Part shown: piece after piece, positions 7,382 through 15,786 of the stretch | How positions within the stretch are numbered: the first letter of the stretch is position 1 | Layout of the letters: every line of letters begins with the position of its first letter | Origin: ZYF759 sp046297455 | Lineage (GTDB): Bacteria; Pseudomonadota; Alphaproteobacteria; Rhizobiales; Rhizobiaceae | Length of the DNA stretch: 64,000 bases | Direction of reading: 5' to 3' | Assembly: GCA_046297455.1 (NCBI GenBank) | Contig: JBKBIT010000013.1 | Coordinates: 1 to 64,000, forward strand | The notes under the pieces: model-generated | The model's input: the letters and a program-made list of their open reading frames with translations, nothing else | Database searches by the model: none | Told to the model about the DNA's origin: nothing | Translations under genes and position numbers: made by a program

Positions 7382-10000
7382 TCAAAGATTGCGCAGCACG
7401 GGCGCGGCTTTGTGGCCGAGTACCCGCCAGGTCCCGATGAGCCCTATTCCTACCGTGACGGTTAGTGCCACCAGGATGGTGGAAACCGCGATCTCGGGGA
7501 GGAAACCATAGGGAAGGCCCATGATCCGGGCGACGACAAACCAGCCTGCGGCCCCACCCGCGGCAAGCGCGAACACAGCCGTCGCAAGGCCGATCAGCGC
7601 GTATTCCAGCGAGAATGCCGTGATCAGCGTGCGCCGCGTGGCGCCAAGCGTCTTCAGCACCACAGCGTCATGGATGCGGGCACGATTGCCGGCCGCCAGC
7701 GCTCCCGCCAGGACGAGGACCGACGCGACCAGAGCCACGGCTGCGGCGGCACGGATCGCCACGGCGAGCTGCGCGATGATGTCGTTGACGATCTCCAGCG
7801 CATCCTTGACCCGTACGCTGGTGACGGCCGGGAACGCCTGGGTGATGGCACGCAGGATCCGCGACTCGTCGGCTGTAGTGGCCTCGCGGTCGGTCAGCGT
7901 GGCCAGCCAGGCATGCGGCGCACCGGCGAAGGTGTTCGGCGAGAAGACCATCACGAAATTGATGCCCAACGTCTCCCACTGCACCTCGCGCAGATTGGCG
8001 ATGGTCGCGGTGATGTTGCGGCCAAGCACATTGACGGTCACCGTATCGCCAATGCCGAGACCGATCTCCCGCGCCTCCTGCGCTGCGAACGAGACCAGCG
8101 CCTCGCCTTCGTGGTCGGGCTCCCACCAGGAGCCTTCGACCAGCAGCGAGTTCTCGGGCACGCTTCGGGCATAGGTGATGCCGCGGTCGCCCCGCAGCAC
8201 CCACGCGCCTTCCGGCGGCACCTCGATCTCGCGCACGTCGATCCCGTTCAGTTCCATGATGCGCCCGCGCAGCATCGGCACGGTCGCAAGATTGCCCTCG
8301 GGAGCCTCTGCGCGCACCAGATTGGAAAACCCGTCAATGTCACGGTTCTGGATGTCGACGAAAAAGAAGTTGGGCGCCTGTGCAGGCAGGTTGCCTGCGA
8401 TCTGGTTGCGCAGATTGCCCTCGATCAGCGCCAGCGTGACCAGAAGCGTCAGGCCGAGGCCAAGCGACAGCACCACCGACGGGGTCAGCGCGCCGGGGCG
8501 GTGGATGTTGCCGATGGCGAGCCTGAGCGAGGTGCTGTTCACCCGGGGAGCACGACGAGCCAGCCACTGCACCGCCAGCGACACGCCCCTCAAGACAACG
8601 AATGCAAAGATCGTCGCACCGACAAAGACCATGGCGATGCGTTGCTCGCCGGAGAACAGGACGGCAAGGCCGGCAAGCAAAGCAGCGATACCGAACGCCA
8701 TGAGTACGTAGAGCAGCCGGGGAAGGCCTTGGCCCTCGAAGCCACCTGCCTCGCGAAAGAGCGAGGCGGCCGGCACGTCGCGCGCGCGTCCGAGCGGCAG
8801 CACGGCGAAGGCAAGCGTGACCAGCACCCCGAACACGGCGGCCAGCCCCAGAGCACCCGGATAGAGCCCGCCAGCTGCCGGCACCGGCAACAGTCCTTCG
8901 AGCAGCGCAGCCGTTGCAAAAGGCATCAGCGCGGCCAGCACCAGCCCGATGAGGACCGCGATCGATGCGATCAGCAGGATCTGCGTCAGGTAGATGGCGA
9001 AGACCAGCGTGCCCGATGCCCCAAGGCTCTTGAAGGTCGCGATCACGCCGCGCTTGGAATCCAGATAGGCGCGCACCGCATTGGCGACACCAACGCCGCC
9101 CACCACCAGCGCGGTGAGACCGACCAACGTCAGGAACTGCGAGAAACGTTCGATGTTGGACGTGAGTGCCGGGGCGGCGTTTGCCCGGCCGCGAATGGTC
9201 CAGCCTGCCTGCGGAAACGTCTCCAGCGCCTGCTCGCGGATTGCCTCAATGCGCTCGTCGCTGGTCCCTGCCGGCAATGCCACCTTGTAGATATGCTCGA
9301 CCAGGCTGCCCTGCTGCACCAGCCCCGCGGCGCGCAGGCCCTCCAGCGAAACCAGCATCCGGGGTGCGAATCCGAAGCCGTCCGAGACTGCGTCCGGTTC
9401 GGAGATCAGTTCGGCCCGCAACTCGAACTCAGCCTCGCCAAGCCTTACCCGCTCACCCTCGGCAACGCCCAGACGCTCAAACAACAGCTGCGGCACGAGC
9501 GCACCGAAGGCTCCGTCGCGCTCGGCAAGCAACTCCCCGATCGGGGCCTCGGCACTCGTGGTGACCTCGCCATAAAGCGGAAAGGCGCCATCGACTGCCT
9601 TGACCTCGACCAGCGACTGGTCGCTGCCATCTTCCAGGCGCACCATGGAACGCAGGCTGGCACTCACCGCAACCTCGCCGAGATTGTCGATAAACGTCCG
9701 TTCCGCCGCGTCGGCTTCGCGGTGGATGAGTCTGAAGCGGATGTCGCCACCGAGCAGCACCTGCCCCTGCGACTGCACGCCGATCGTTATGGCTTGCGCG
9801 ACCGAATTCACGCCACCGATGGCCGCGACACCGAGCGCGATGCAGGTCACGAAGATGAAGAAGCCCGAGAGGCCACCGCGCATCTCGCGCAGTGCGAAAC
9901 GCAGGGCAAGGCCGAGCGTCCCCGTGCTGACAGGCGCCCCGGTTCGCGTTGCGGATGGCGCGTAGCCCGGACCGGTCGACACGTCGCTGCCCTGGCTCAC
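7382..10000 (-). CDS. FtsX/YbbP-like ABC exporter permease
   Basis: A large inner-membrane permease of 872 residues. It has an N-terminal helix near 32-55, a periplasmic domain, a block of helices at about 280-475, a second periplasmic domain and three C-terminal helices, which is the duplicated FtsX arrangement of YbbP. It works with the ATPase encoded immediately upstream: the GTG start at 10000 overlaps the ATPase stop in a GTGA tetranucleotide, so the two are translationally coupled. The conserved position beside a TesA-like esterase suggests a role in lipid or envelope stress, but the substrate is unknown. Expected stop and length are intact. Confidence 0.88.
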   Translation of the reverse strand: MSQGSDVSTGPGYAPSATRTGAPVSTGTLGLALRFALREMRGGLSGFFIFVTCIALGVAAIGGVNSVAQAITIGVQSQGQVLLGGDIRFRLIHREADAAERTFIDNLGEVAVSASLRSMVRLEDGSDQSLVEVKAVDGAFPLYGEVTTSAEAPIGELLAERDGAFGALVPQLLFERLGVAEGERVRLGEAEFELRAELISEPDAVSDGFGFAPRMLVSLEGLRAAGLVQQGSLVEHIYKVALPAGTSDERIEAIREQALETFPQAGWTIRGRANAAPALTSNIERFSQFLTLVGLTALVVGGVGVANAVRAYLDSKRGVIATFKSLGASGTLVFAIYLTQILLIASIAVLIGLVLAALMPFATAALLEGLLPVPAAGGLYPGALGLAAVFGVLVTLAFAVLPLGRARDVPAASLFREAGGFEGQGLPRLLYVLMAFGIAALLAGLAVLFSGEQRIAMVFVGATIFAFVVLRGVSLAVQWLARRAPRVNSTSLRLAIGNIHRPGALTPSVVLSLGLGLTLLVTLALIEGNLRNQIAGNLPAQAPNFFFVDIQNRDIDGFSNLVRAEAPEGNLATVPMLRGRIMELNGIDVREIEVPPEGAWVLRGDRGITYARSVPENSLLVEGSWWEPDHEGEALVSFAAQEAREIGLGIGDTVTVNVLGRNITATIANLREVQWETLGINFVMVFSPNTFAGAPHAWLATLTDREATTADESRILRAITQAFPAVTSVRVKDALEIVNDIIAQLAVAIRAAAAVALVASVLVLAGALAAGNRARIHDAVVLKTLGATRRTLITAFSLEYALIGLATAVFALAAGGAAGWFVVARIMGLPYGFLPEIAVSTILVALTVTVGIGLIGTWRVLGHKAAPVLRNL

Positions 10001-10689
10001 TCGGCCGCCTCCGTCTCGCGGTTCTCGATGCGACCCGACCGCATGGCGATCTGACGGTCGCAGCGCCCGGCAAGCACAGGATCGTGCGTGACCAGCACGA
10101 GAGTGGTTCCCCGCTCACGCGCCTTGGCGAAGATAAGGTCGGCAATCTGTCGTCCGGTTTCCTGATCGAGATTGCCCGTCGGTTCGTCGGCAACAAGTAT
10201 GCGCGGTGACGGCGCGAGTGCCCTGGCAATGGCAACGCGCTGCTGCTCGCCGCCCGAAAGCTCGCCCGGATAATGGGTGACACGTTCCTTCAGCCCCACG
10301 GCGGCCAGTTCTGCTTCGGCGATCGCAAAGGCGTCGCCGATACCCGCCAGTTCAAGCGGCACCGCGACATTTTCGAGGGCCGTCATGTTCGGGATGAGAT
10401 GGAACGACTGGAACACGATACCGACATTCCGGCCGCGGAAAGCCGCGGTCTGGTCCTCGTTCATCGAGGTGATTGCGGCTCCCGCTATATGCACTTTGCC
10501 AGTATCGACGCGCTCCAGCCCCGCAAGCACCATCAGCAGCGTCGTCTTGCCTGAACCGGAAGGCCCAACAATGCCCACAGCTTCGCCCGGCATGATGCCG
10601 AGGTCGACTTCCCTCAACACGTCCACCTTTGAAGGACCCTGTCCAAGTGTCAGCGAAACGTCTTTGAGGCGGATGGCGGGTTCTGTCAC
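9997..10689 (-). CDS. YbbA/LolD-type ABC transporter ATPase
   Basis: A 230-residue ATP-binding subunit. Walker A is Gly-Pro-Ser-Gly-Ser-Gly-Lys-Thr near residue 40, the signature is Leu-Ser-Gly-Gly-Glu-Gln-Gln near 142, and Walker B is Leu-Val-Ala-Asp-Glu-Pro near 165. The Asp-Glu-Pro-Thr-Gly-Asn-Leu-Asp sequence is typical of the MacB/LolD/YbbA branch that drives FtsX-like permeases. It is the first gene of the exporter operon and is divergent from the TesA-like gene with only 63 bases between them, the same arrangement as ybbA-tesA in enterobacteria. Confidence 0.92.
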   Translation of the reverse strand: MTEPAIRLKDVSLTLGQGPSKVDVLREVDLGIMPGEAVGIVGPSGSGKTTLLMVLAGLERVDTGKVHIAGAAITSMNEDQTAAFRGRNVGIVFQSFHLIPNMTALENVAVPLELAGIGDAFAIAEAELAAVGLKERVTHYPGELSGGEQQRVAIARALAPSPRILVADEPTGNLDQETGRQIADLIFAKARERGTTLVLVTHDPVLAGRCDRQIAMRSGRIENRETEAAE

Positions 10690-10752
10690 GGGAAGAGGAT
10701 CCTATATTCGGTCGGGTCGACCGGTCCCGGGCGACCGAGCAGATATGGGTAG

Positions 10753-11394
10753 ATGATCATGCGTTTCCAACAGCTTCTGGCTCTTCTCGCGGCGCCGCTA
10801 CTGGCCCTGTCGGTCGCGACGACGGCATCGGCCGACCAGATCCGCATCGTCGCTTTCGGCGACAGCCTGATGGCGGGCTATCGGCTGGCGCCAGGCGAGG
10901 CTTTTCCCGAAAAACTGGAAGATATGCTTCAAGCCCGAGGTCACGATGTCGTGATCACAAACGCAGGCGTATCCGGCGACACCACCAGCGGTGGTCTCGA
11001 GCGCCTCGACTGGTCGGTACCCGACGACACGGACATCGTACTGCTGGGCTTGGGAGCCAATGACATGCTCAGGGGTATTTCGCCTGAACTGACCGAACAC
11101 AACCTCACCGCGATGATCGAGCGGCTGATCGACCGCGATATCGATGTCGTTCTCATCGGCATGGTTGCCGCGCCCAATCTCGGGACCGACTACCGCCAGT
11201 CTTTCGATTCGATCTATCCAGGCCTTGCGGAGCGCTACGCGTTGCCGTTGCTGCCCTTTTTTCTTGATGGCGTGATCACCCAGTCAGGGCTCCTCCTGGA
11301 CGATGGCATGCATCCGAATGCGGCCGGCGTCGACCGCATGGTCGAGAATCTCCTGCCGCTGATCGAGCCGATACTGCGTGCTCCGGAAGGCTAG
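10753..11394 (+). CDS. TesA-like arylesterase / acyl-CoA thioesterase (SGNH hydrolase)
   Basis: A 213-residue exported SGNH hydrolase that would cleave aryl esters or acyl thioesters in the periplasm. The signal peptide covers about residues 1-27, ending in Ala-Ser-Ala. Block I is Phe-Gly-Asp-Ser-Leu with the nucleophile serine, block III is Gly-Ala-Asn-Asp, and block V is Asp-Gly-Met-His-Pro-Asn carrying the catalytic Asp and His. Two in-frame ATGs (10753 and 10759) are possible starts. The divergent partner is the YbbA-like ATPase, as in other bacteria, so a shared promoter region is likely. Confidence 0.88.
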   Translation: MIMRFQQLLALLAAPLLALSVATTASADQIRIVAFGDSLMAGYRLAPGEAFPEKLEDMLQARGHDVVITNAGVSGDTTSGGLERLDWSVPDDTDIVLLGLGANDMLRGISPELTEHNLTAMIERLIDRDIDVVLIGMVAAPNLGTDYRQSFDSIYPGLAERYALPLLPFFLDGVITQSGLLLDDGMHPNAAGVDRMVENLLPLIEPILRAPEG

Positions 11395-11461
11395 AAACCG
11401 CTTGCCGCTCGATACGATCGGTGGTTCGCTTCAATTGTCGGAATGATTCGAGGAGCTTGCC

Positions 11462-12055
11462 ATGCCCCGTCTTTTCACCGCCCTCGAAATTCCACGAGAT
11501 GCCGCCATGTCTCTGTCTCTGCTGCGCGGCGGCCTGCCCGGCGCGCGCTGGATCGACGTTGAGAACTACCACCTGACATTGCGTTTCTTCGGTGATGTCG
11601 AGGGACATGTGGCCGACGAGATCGCCGCTGCCCTGGACCGCGTTCACCGCCCCGGCTTCACGCTGTCGCTGTCTGGTGTCGGCGCCTTTGGCGGCAAGAA
11701 GCCCCACGCGCTTTGGGCCGGTGTCTCCGCTTCACCGGATCTGTCCGCCTTGCAGGCCGAGATCGAACGCAAGTGCCAACGCCTCGGCCTGCCCGCCGAC
11801 CCGCGCAAATTCGTGCCTCATGTCACCATTGCCAGGCTGAAGAATGTCGCCCCGCATGAAGTCGCGGCCTATCTCTCCGCGCATGGCAGCTTCGCAACCA
11901 TGCCCTTCCGGGTCTCACGCTTCGTTCTGATGTCGGCGCGCGAATCGGTCGGGGGCGGCCCCTATGTCGTAGAGGAAGCCTGGCCGCTCCAGGGTGCCGG
12001 CAAATCCTACAGCTTCGAAAGCAGTGCCTCCGAGGCGTCTCGGATCATCCGGTAG
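11462..12055 (+). CDS. thpR: RNA 2',3'-cyclic phosphodiesterase (ThpR/LigT)
   Basis: A 197-residue 2H phosphoesterase. The two catalytic His-x-Thr-x motifs are His-Leu-Thr-Leu near residue 38 and His-Val-Thr-Ile near 120, and the first line Arg-Leu-Phe-Thr-Ala-Leu is typical of the family. The enzyme hydrolyses 2',3'-cyclic phosphate ends of RNA, and some members ligate tRNA halves in vitro. An AGGAGC ribosome-binding site precedes the ATG. The last 49 bases overlap the 3' end of the convergent phosphatase gene. Confidence 0.9.
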   Translation: MPRLFTALEIPRDAAMSLSLLRGGLPGARWIDVENYHLTLRFFGDVEGHVADEIAAALDRVHRPGFTLSLSGVGAFGGKKPHALWAGVSASPDLSALQAEIERKCQRLGLPADPRKFVPHVTIARLKNVAPHEVAAYLSAHGSFATMPFRVSRFVLMSARESVGGGPYVVEEAWPLQGAGKSYSFESSASEASRIIR

Positions 12056-12471
12056 ACGTTCTCGAAACCTTCCTGACCACCGTAATAGGGATCGGGTACA
12101 TCGCGTTCGCCACCGCCCGCGAACTCGAGAAACAGCCGCACCCGCTCGATCGTGCCGCGGGGAGCTTGTGCGCGCAGGTCGGCAACATTCGTGGCATCCA
12201 TTCCAAGGATGAGATGAAAGCGGGAAAAATCGTCAGGACGCACCTTGCGGGCCCGCTGCGCCGAGATGTCGATGCCGTGATTTGCCGCAATCTCGATGGA
12301 GCGCCGATCAGGTTGCGAACCTGCATGCCAGGCGCCCGTACCGGCCGAATCGACCAGGAAATCCCTGCCCCTGCCCGCCTTGAGCGCCGTTTCGGCAAAT
12401 ACGCCCTGCGCGAGCGGCGAACGGCAGATATTGCCAAGGCAGACGAACAGTATCGAAGTGGGGACTGTCAC
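12007..12471 (-). CDS. Low-molecular-weight protein-tyrosine phosphatase
   Basis: A 154-residue cytoplasmic phosphatase. The P-loop Val-Cys-Leu-Gly-Asn-Ile-Cys-Arg-Ser (Cys-x5-Arg-Ser) lies at residues 10-18, with Cys11 as nucleophile. The general-acid motif Val-Pro-Asp-Pro-Tyr-Tyr occurs near 124. It starts with GTG at 12471. It stands alone rather than in an exopolysaccharide cluster, so it may act on phosphotyrosine proteins or on small phosphoesters. It overlaps the end of the thpR gene tail to tail. Confidence 0.92.
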   Translation of the reverse strand: MTVPTSILFVCLGNICRSPLAQGVFAETALKAGRGRDFLVDSAGTGAWHAGSQPDRRSIEIAANHGIDISAQRARKVRPDDFSRFHLILGMDATNVADLRAQAPRGTIERVRLFLEFAGGGERDVPDPYYGGQEGFENVYRMIRDASEALLSKL

Positions 12472-12526
12472 ATGCGGGTTCCGGCATTATGTGAGGCTGA
12501 AACACAGTAGAACCGGTGAGGATGAC

Positions 12527-12823
12527 ATGACCAGAGAGAAACTGACTCCCGATGAGATCGCGACAAGGCTTGCCGAATTGGAAGGTTGGGTGCTCGCCGA
12601 CGACAAGGCCGCCATCTCCCGCCGCTACACCTTCAAGAACTTCTCAGAGGCATTCGGCTTCATGACGCGCGCGGCCTTGGCCGCAGAAAAGCTCGACCAC
12701 CATCCGGAATGGTCAAACGTCTACAAGACTGTCGACGTCAGGCTGACAACGCACGACGCCGGAGGACTTACGTCACTTGATTTTGATCTCGCCAGGAGAA
12801 TGGACCGCGCTGCCAACGTCTGA
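12527..12823 (+). CDS. phhB: Pterin-4a-carbinolamine dehydratase
   Basis: A 98-residue cytoplasmic enzyme that dehydrates 4a-hydroxytetrahydropterin, recycling the cofactor of aromatic amino acid hydroxylases. The active-site motif Asp-His-His-Pro-Glu-Trp lies at residues 62-67, and the closing Leu-Thr-Thr-His-Asp-Ala-Gly-Gly-Leu-Thr motif follows. The frame is open further upstream, but the ATG at 12527 gives the usual family length. No phenylalanine hydroxylase gene is adjacent. It is transcribed head-to-tail from the divergent phosphatase and converges on the ECF sigma gene with no gap. Confidence 0.92.
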   Translation: MTREKLTPDEIATRLAELEGWVLADDKAAISRRYTFKNFSEAFGFMTRAALAAEKLDHHPEWSNVYKTVDVRLTTHDAGGLTSLDFDLARRMDRAANV

Positions 12824-12848
12824 TCAGGCCGGTTCGCCGGTCTGATCA
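12821..12848. terminator. Bidirectional terminator with UUCG loop spanning two stops
   Basis: Arms 12821-12832 and 12837-12848 pair over 12 positions (one G-U) around a TTCG tetraloop, an unusually stable loop. The structure begins with the stop codon of phhB and contains the stop and final codons of the convergent ECF sigma gene. There is no long U-tract. Confidence 0.6.
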
Positions 12849-13417
12849 TCTGTGTCGATCAGTTGATCGGCTTCGAGAATCTTGCGCATCCGCTGGAAGG
12901 CCAGCCTGATGCGCGATTTGACAGTGCCAAGCGGCAATCCTGACTGATCGGCGATCTGGCTGTGACTCAGCCCGAGGAAGAACGCCATCTGAACTAGTTC
13001 GTATTGTTCGGTTGGAAGTTCAGAAAGCGCCGCTCTCACCCGCTCATCACGCTGGCGGGCATCCATCTCGTGGTCCACCGGTTCAGGCTCCGAAGGCATC
13101 AGCATCGGTTCGTCCGGATCCAATACCCGCGACCTCTCCCGCCGCGCCACATCGATACGCCGATTGCGGGCGATCCGGAAAAGCCATGTGGCAAGTGACG
13201 ATTTGGCAGGATCGAAGAGATGAGCCTTGTGCCAAAGCACTGCCATCACCTCCTGGGCCATATCCTCCGCGTCGCCGCGTTCCAGGCCCAGTCGCTGCAG
13301 GTAGCCATTCAGGCGCGGCGCGAAATGATCGAACAGCTCCACGAAGGCTTGTCGGTCCCGCCCCTCGGCCACACGTCGGGCCAGAGCGGCGAACTCCTCC
13401 TGCTTACCATTGCTCAT
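12824..13417 (-). CDS. ECF-type RNA polymerase sigma factor, no adjacent anti-sigma gene
   Basis: A 197-residue sigma-70 family protein with only regions 2 and 4. Region 2 runs from about 25 to 95, with Asp-Met-Ala-Gln-Glu-Val and Trp-Leu-Phe-Arg-Ile-Ala-Arg-Asn-Arg in 2.2-2.4. Region 4 spans 130-185 with the helix-turn-helix Ser-His-Ser-Gln-Ile-Ala-Asp-Gln-Ser-Gly-Leu-Pro-Leu-Gly-Thr-Val. It resembles the RpoE group that is usually controlled by a zinc-binding ChrR anti-sigma encoded immediately downstream. Here the downstream position is occupied by the convergent phhB, so the expected partner is absent from the locus. The target promoters are not identifiable. Confidence 0.88.
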   Translation of the reverse strand: MSNGKQEEFAALARRVAEGRDRQAFVELFDHFAPRLNGYLQRLGLERGDAEDMAQEVMAVLWHKAHLFDPAKSSLATWLFRIARNRRIDVARRERSRVLDPDEPMLMPSEPEPVDHEMDARQRDERVRAALSELPTEQYELVQMAFFLGLSHSQIADQSGLPLGTVKSRIRLAFQRMRKILEADQLIDTDDQTGEPA

Positions 13418-13934
13418 GCCGACCGGACCGCTCCCAAACCGGTCGACTTCGGCGCCGACCTTGCTGACAAACTACGAATGCTTGCGAATTCACGCAACAG
13501 GCTGTTCCCAAAGTCCTATTGACCATCCGCCTTCCGCAACGGCAGCTCTTCGCATTCTGCCCGGTAACTGGTTTCCCCGCGAACAAGAGAGATCTCCAGT
13601 GAGGAAACGGCAAGCGGAGAACTGACGCTACTTATACGGCATCACGCCGGAATCAAACGGGATCGTTCCACCCACCTACCCTTGATGGCCGCTGGAGGCT
13701 GCCGGCCAAAATCTTGCCGCTTTTGACCCATTCAAACGTGGAAGGGACATGCTTGAGAACGGGTTTCGTTCGGAATGCAACGAAACGGGGCAAATTGGGG
13801 TCGATTGGGTTTGGTGAACCGTCAGCATTCACCCTTTGGTAACCCTGATTAAGTCAAAATGAATCCAATGGCTCCTCTGGGGCCATGACTCATCGAATCA
13901 TGACGGCACACTCACAGGGATCACGAGACGGCCG
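13418..13934. other. 517-base intergenic region between ECF sigma and IalB-like gene
   Basis: This divergent intergenic region holds the start regions of the ECF sigma gene (leftward) and the IalB-like gene (rightward). Short frames in it have no coding character. I see an imperfect inverted repeat GGAA...TTCC around 13650-13670, but no promoter match strong enough to place. A small RNA cannot be excluded. Confidence 0.4.
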
Positions 13935-14444
13935 ATGCGTGCATTGATCATTACATTCGCAAGCCTAGCCATTGCCGCGACTGCGTCGCCGGCGCTGGCC
14001 CAGACGGCAACCAAGACTGGCCAGCACAACGCCTGGGCAACATACTCCTACCAGAGCGACAACGGTCCGGTCTGCTACGTTTCCAGCGTACCGACCGCGT
14101 TCAACCCCTCCGAGGGGGTGAACCATGGCGACATCTTCTTCCTGATTTCCAACAAGCCGGCGGCAAACGTACCGCTGGAGCCGAGCTTCCGTGCTGCGGG
14201 CTTCGACTTCGAGGAAGGTTCTCGCGTGCGCGTGCGCGTCGGCGACGCCAACTTCACGATGTACACGCGTGGCGGCTGGGCCTGGGTCGAGAACGCAGCC
14301 GATGAGCCGCGCCTTGTCGAAGCCATGAAAGCCGGTGCCGACATGCAGGTTTCGGCGCGCTCGGCGCGCCCGCGCGATGTGAGTTACACATTCTCGCTAC
14401 GCGGCGTGACGGCTGCGCTCAACGCGATCGCAAACTGCCGCTGA
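13935..14444 (+). CDS. Invasion-associated locus B (IalB) family protein
   Basis: A 169-residue secreted protein with a clear signal peptide (cleavage after Ala-Leu-Ala near residue 22). The mature part is a beta sandwich of the IalB type: Trp-Ala-Thr-Tyr-Ser-Tyr at the start, a cysteine after Gly-Pro-Val, Phe-Thr-Met-Tyr near the middle, and a C-terminal Ser-Leu-Arg-Gly-Val-Thr-Ala-Ala-Leu with a final cysteine that can pair with the first. In Bartonella IalB is linked to erythrocyte invasion. In free-living relatives the family is common and of unknown role. It is a single-gene unit with a hairpin behind it. Confidence 0.8.
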   Translation: MRALIITFASLAIAATASPALAQTATKTGQHNAWATYSYQSDNGPVCYVSSVPTAFNPSEGVNHGDIFFLISNKPAANVPLEPSFRAAGFDFEEGSRVRVRVGDANFTMYTRGGWAWVENAADEPRLVEAMKAGADMQVSARSARPRDVSYTFSLRGVTAALNAIANCR

Positions 14445-14472
14445 CAGGACCTGTTCTCGGGCAGCCGGTTTC

Positions 14473-14499
14473 GGGCGCCTCCCATGACGGGCGGCGCCC
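14473..14499 (+). terminator. Stem-loop after the IalB-like gene
   Basis: Seven-base arms GGGCGCC/GGCGCCC (14473-14479 and 14493-14499) with a 13-base loop, 29 bases after the stop. The tail is short (CTTCGT), so this is a moderate-strength terminator candidate. Confidence 0.4.
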
Positions 14500-14559
14500 T
14501 TCGTGCTATGAGGCAGCCATCGCTGGCGCCAAGGCGCCGATACGCCTATATCGGACCCC

Positions 14560-15786
14560 ATGACCATCTCGCTCGACCTGACACGACCTGAAAAACGCGC
14601 CGCTCTTCGTCCAGTCGCGACGGAGAAGCCTTCGCTCGTCGGCATGGACCGCGACGAGATGGCCGATGCACTGGGAGAGGCCGGCGTGCCCGAACGCCAG
14701 CGGCGCATGCGCGTCCAGCAGCTCTGGCACTGGCTTTATGTGCGCGGCGTTTCCGATTTCGATGACATGCGCAATGTGTCGAAGGACCTACGCGCCGCCC
14801 TCGCGGCCCGCTTCACCATCGCCCGGCCGGAAATCGTCGAGGAGCAGATCTCCAATGACGGCACCCGCAAGTGGCTGATGCGCTTTCCGTCGCGTGGCGC
14901 CGGTCGCCCGGTCGAGGTGGAGACGGTCTACATCCCAGAGGAAGGGCGAGGAACGCTCTGCATCTCCTCTCAGGTCGGCTGCACGCTGACCTGCTCCTTC
15001 TGCCATACCGGAACCCAGAAGCTGGTGCGCAACCTGACCGCCGAGGAAATCTTGGCCCAGCTCCTGATCGCGCGCGACCGGCTCGGTGACTTCCCGGATC
15101 GCGACACGCCTGCCGGTGCCATCGTGCCCGCGGAAGGCCGCAAGGTCTCCAACATCGTCATGATGGGTATGGGCGAACCTCTCTACAATTTCGAAGAGGT
15201 GAAGAAGGCCCTGCTGATTGCGGCCGACGGCGACGGGCTCTCCTTGTCGAAGCGGCGCATCACCCTGTCGACATCGGGCGTGGTCCCTGAGATGCACCGC
15301 ACCGGCGCCGAGATCGGCGTCATGCTGGCGATCTCGCTGCATGCGGTGCGAGACGATCTGCGCGACATGCTGGTCCCGATCAACAAGAAATACCCGCTGA
15401 AGGCACTGCTCGACGCCTGTCGCGCCTATCCCGGATTGTCCAATGCCCGCCGCATCACCTTCGAATATGTGATGCTGAGGGACGTCAACGACTCGCTGGA
15501 AGACGCAAAGGAACTGGTCCGGCTGCTCAAGGGCATCCCGGCCAAGATCAACCTGATTCCCTTCAACCCGTGGCCCGGTTCCAACTACCAGTGCTCGGAC
15601 TGGGAGACGATCGAAGCCTTCGCCGACTACGTCAACCGCGCCGGCTATGCGTCGCCCATCCGCACACCGCGTGGCCGCGACATCCTTGCTGCTTGTGGCC
15701 AGCTCAAGTCGGAATCCGAGCGTCTGCGCAAAAGCGACAGGCTGGCGCTGGAGGCCATGATGATCGCAGGGCACGGCGAGGCTTGA
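14560..15786 (+). CDS. rlmN: 23S rRNA (adenine-2503-C2)/tRNA methyltransferase RlmN
   Basis: A 408-residue radical-SAM enzyme that methylates C2 of A2503 in 23S rRNA and A37 of some tRNAs. The cluster-binding motif Cys-x3-Cys-x2-Cys is at Cys141, Cys145 and Cys148. Gly-Met-Gly-Glu-Pro-Leu-Tyr-Asn near 206 binds SAM. The second methylation cysteine is in Asp-Ile-Leu-Ala-Ala-Cys-Gly-Gln near the C-terminus, within the usual Arg-Gly-Arg-Asp context. The final TGA overlaps the TTG start of the next gene, indicating a two-gene unit. Confidence 0.96.
   Translation: MTISLDLTRPEKRAALRPVATEKPSLVGMDRDEMADALGEAGVPERQRRMRVQQLWHWLYVRGVSDFDDMRNVSKDLRAALAARFTIARPEIVEEQISNDGTRKWLMRFPSRGAGRPVEVETVYIPEEGRGTLCISSQVGCTLTCSFCHTGTQKLVRNLTAEEILAQLLIARDRLGDFPDRDTPAGAIVPAEGRKVSNIVMMGMGEPLYNFEEVKKALLIAADGDGLSLSKRRITLSTSGVVPEMHRTGAEIGVMLAISLHAVRDDLRDMLVPINKKYPLKALLDACRAYPGLSNARRITFEYVMLRDVNDSLEDAKELVRLLKGIPAKINLIPFNPWPGSNYQCSDWETIEAFADYVNRAGYASPIRTPRGRDILAACGQLKSESERLRKSDRLALEAMMIAGHGEA

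Noticed and set aside
7670..10054. A 794-codon open frame antisense to the YbbP-like permease
   Set aside because: High-GC shadow frame. The composition is Arg/Gln/His-rich, there are no domains, and the other strand encodes a complete permease with coupled ATPase.
13840..13860. CtrA-like site GTAA-N6-TTAA upstream of the IalB-like gene
   Set aside because: Spacing is six rather than seven and the first half is imperfect, so it is not better than chance.
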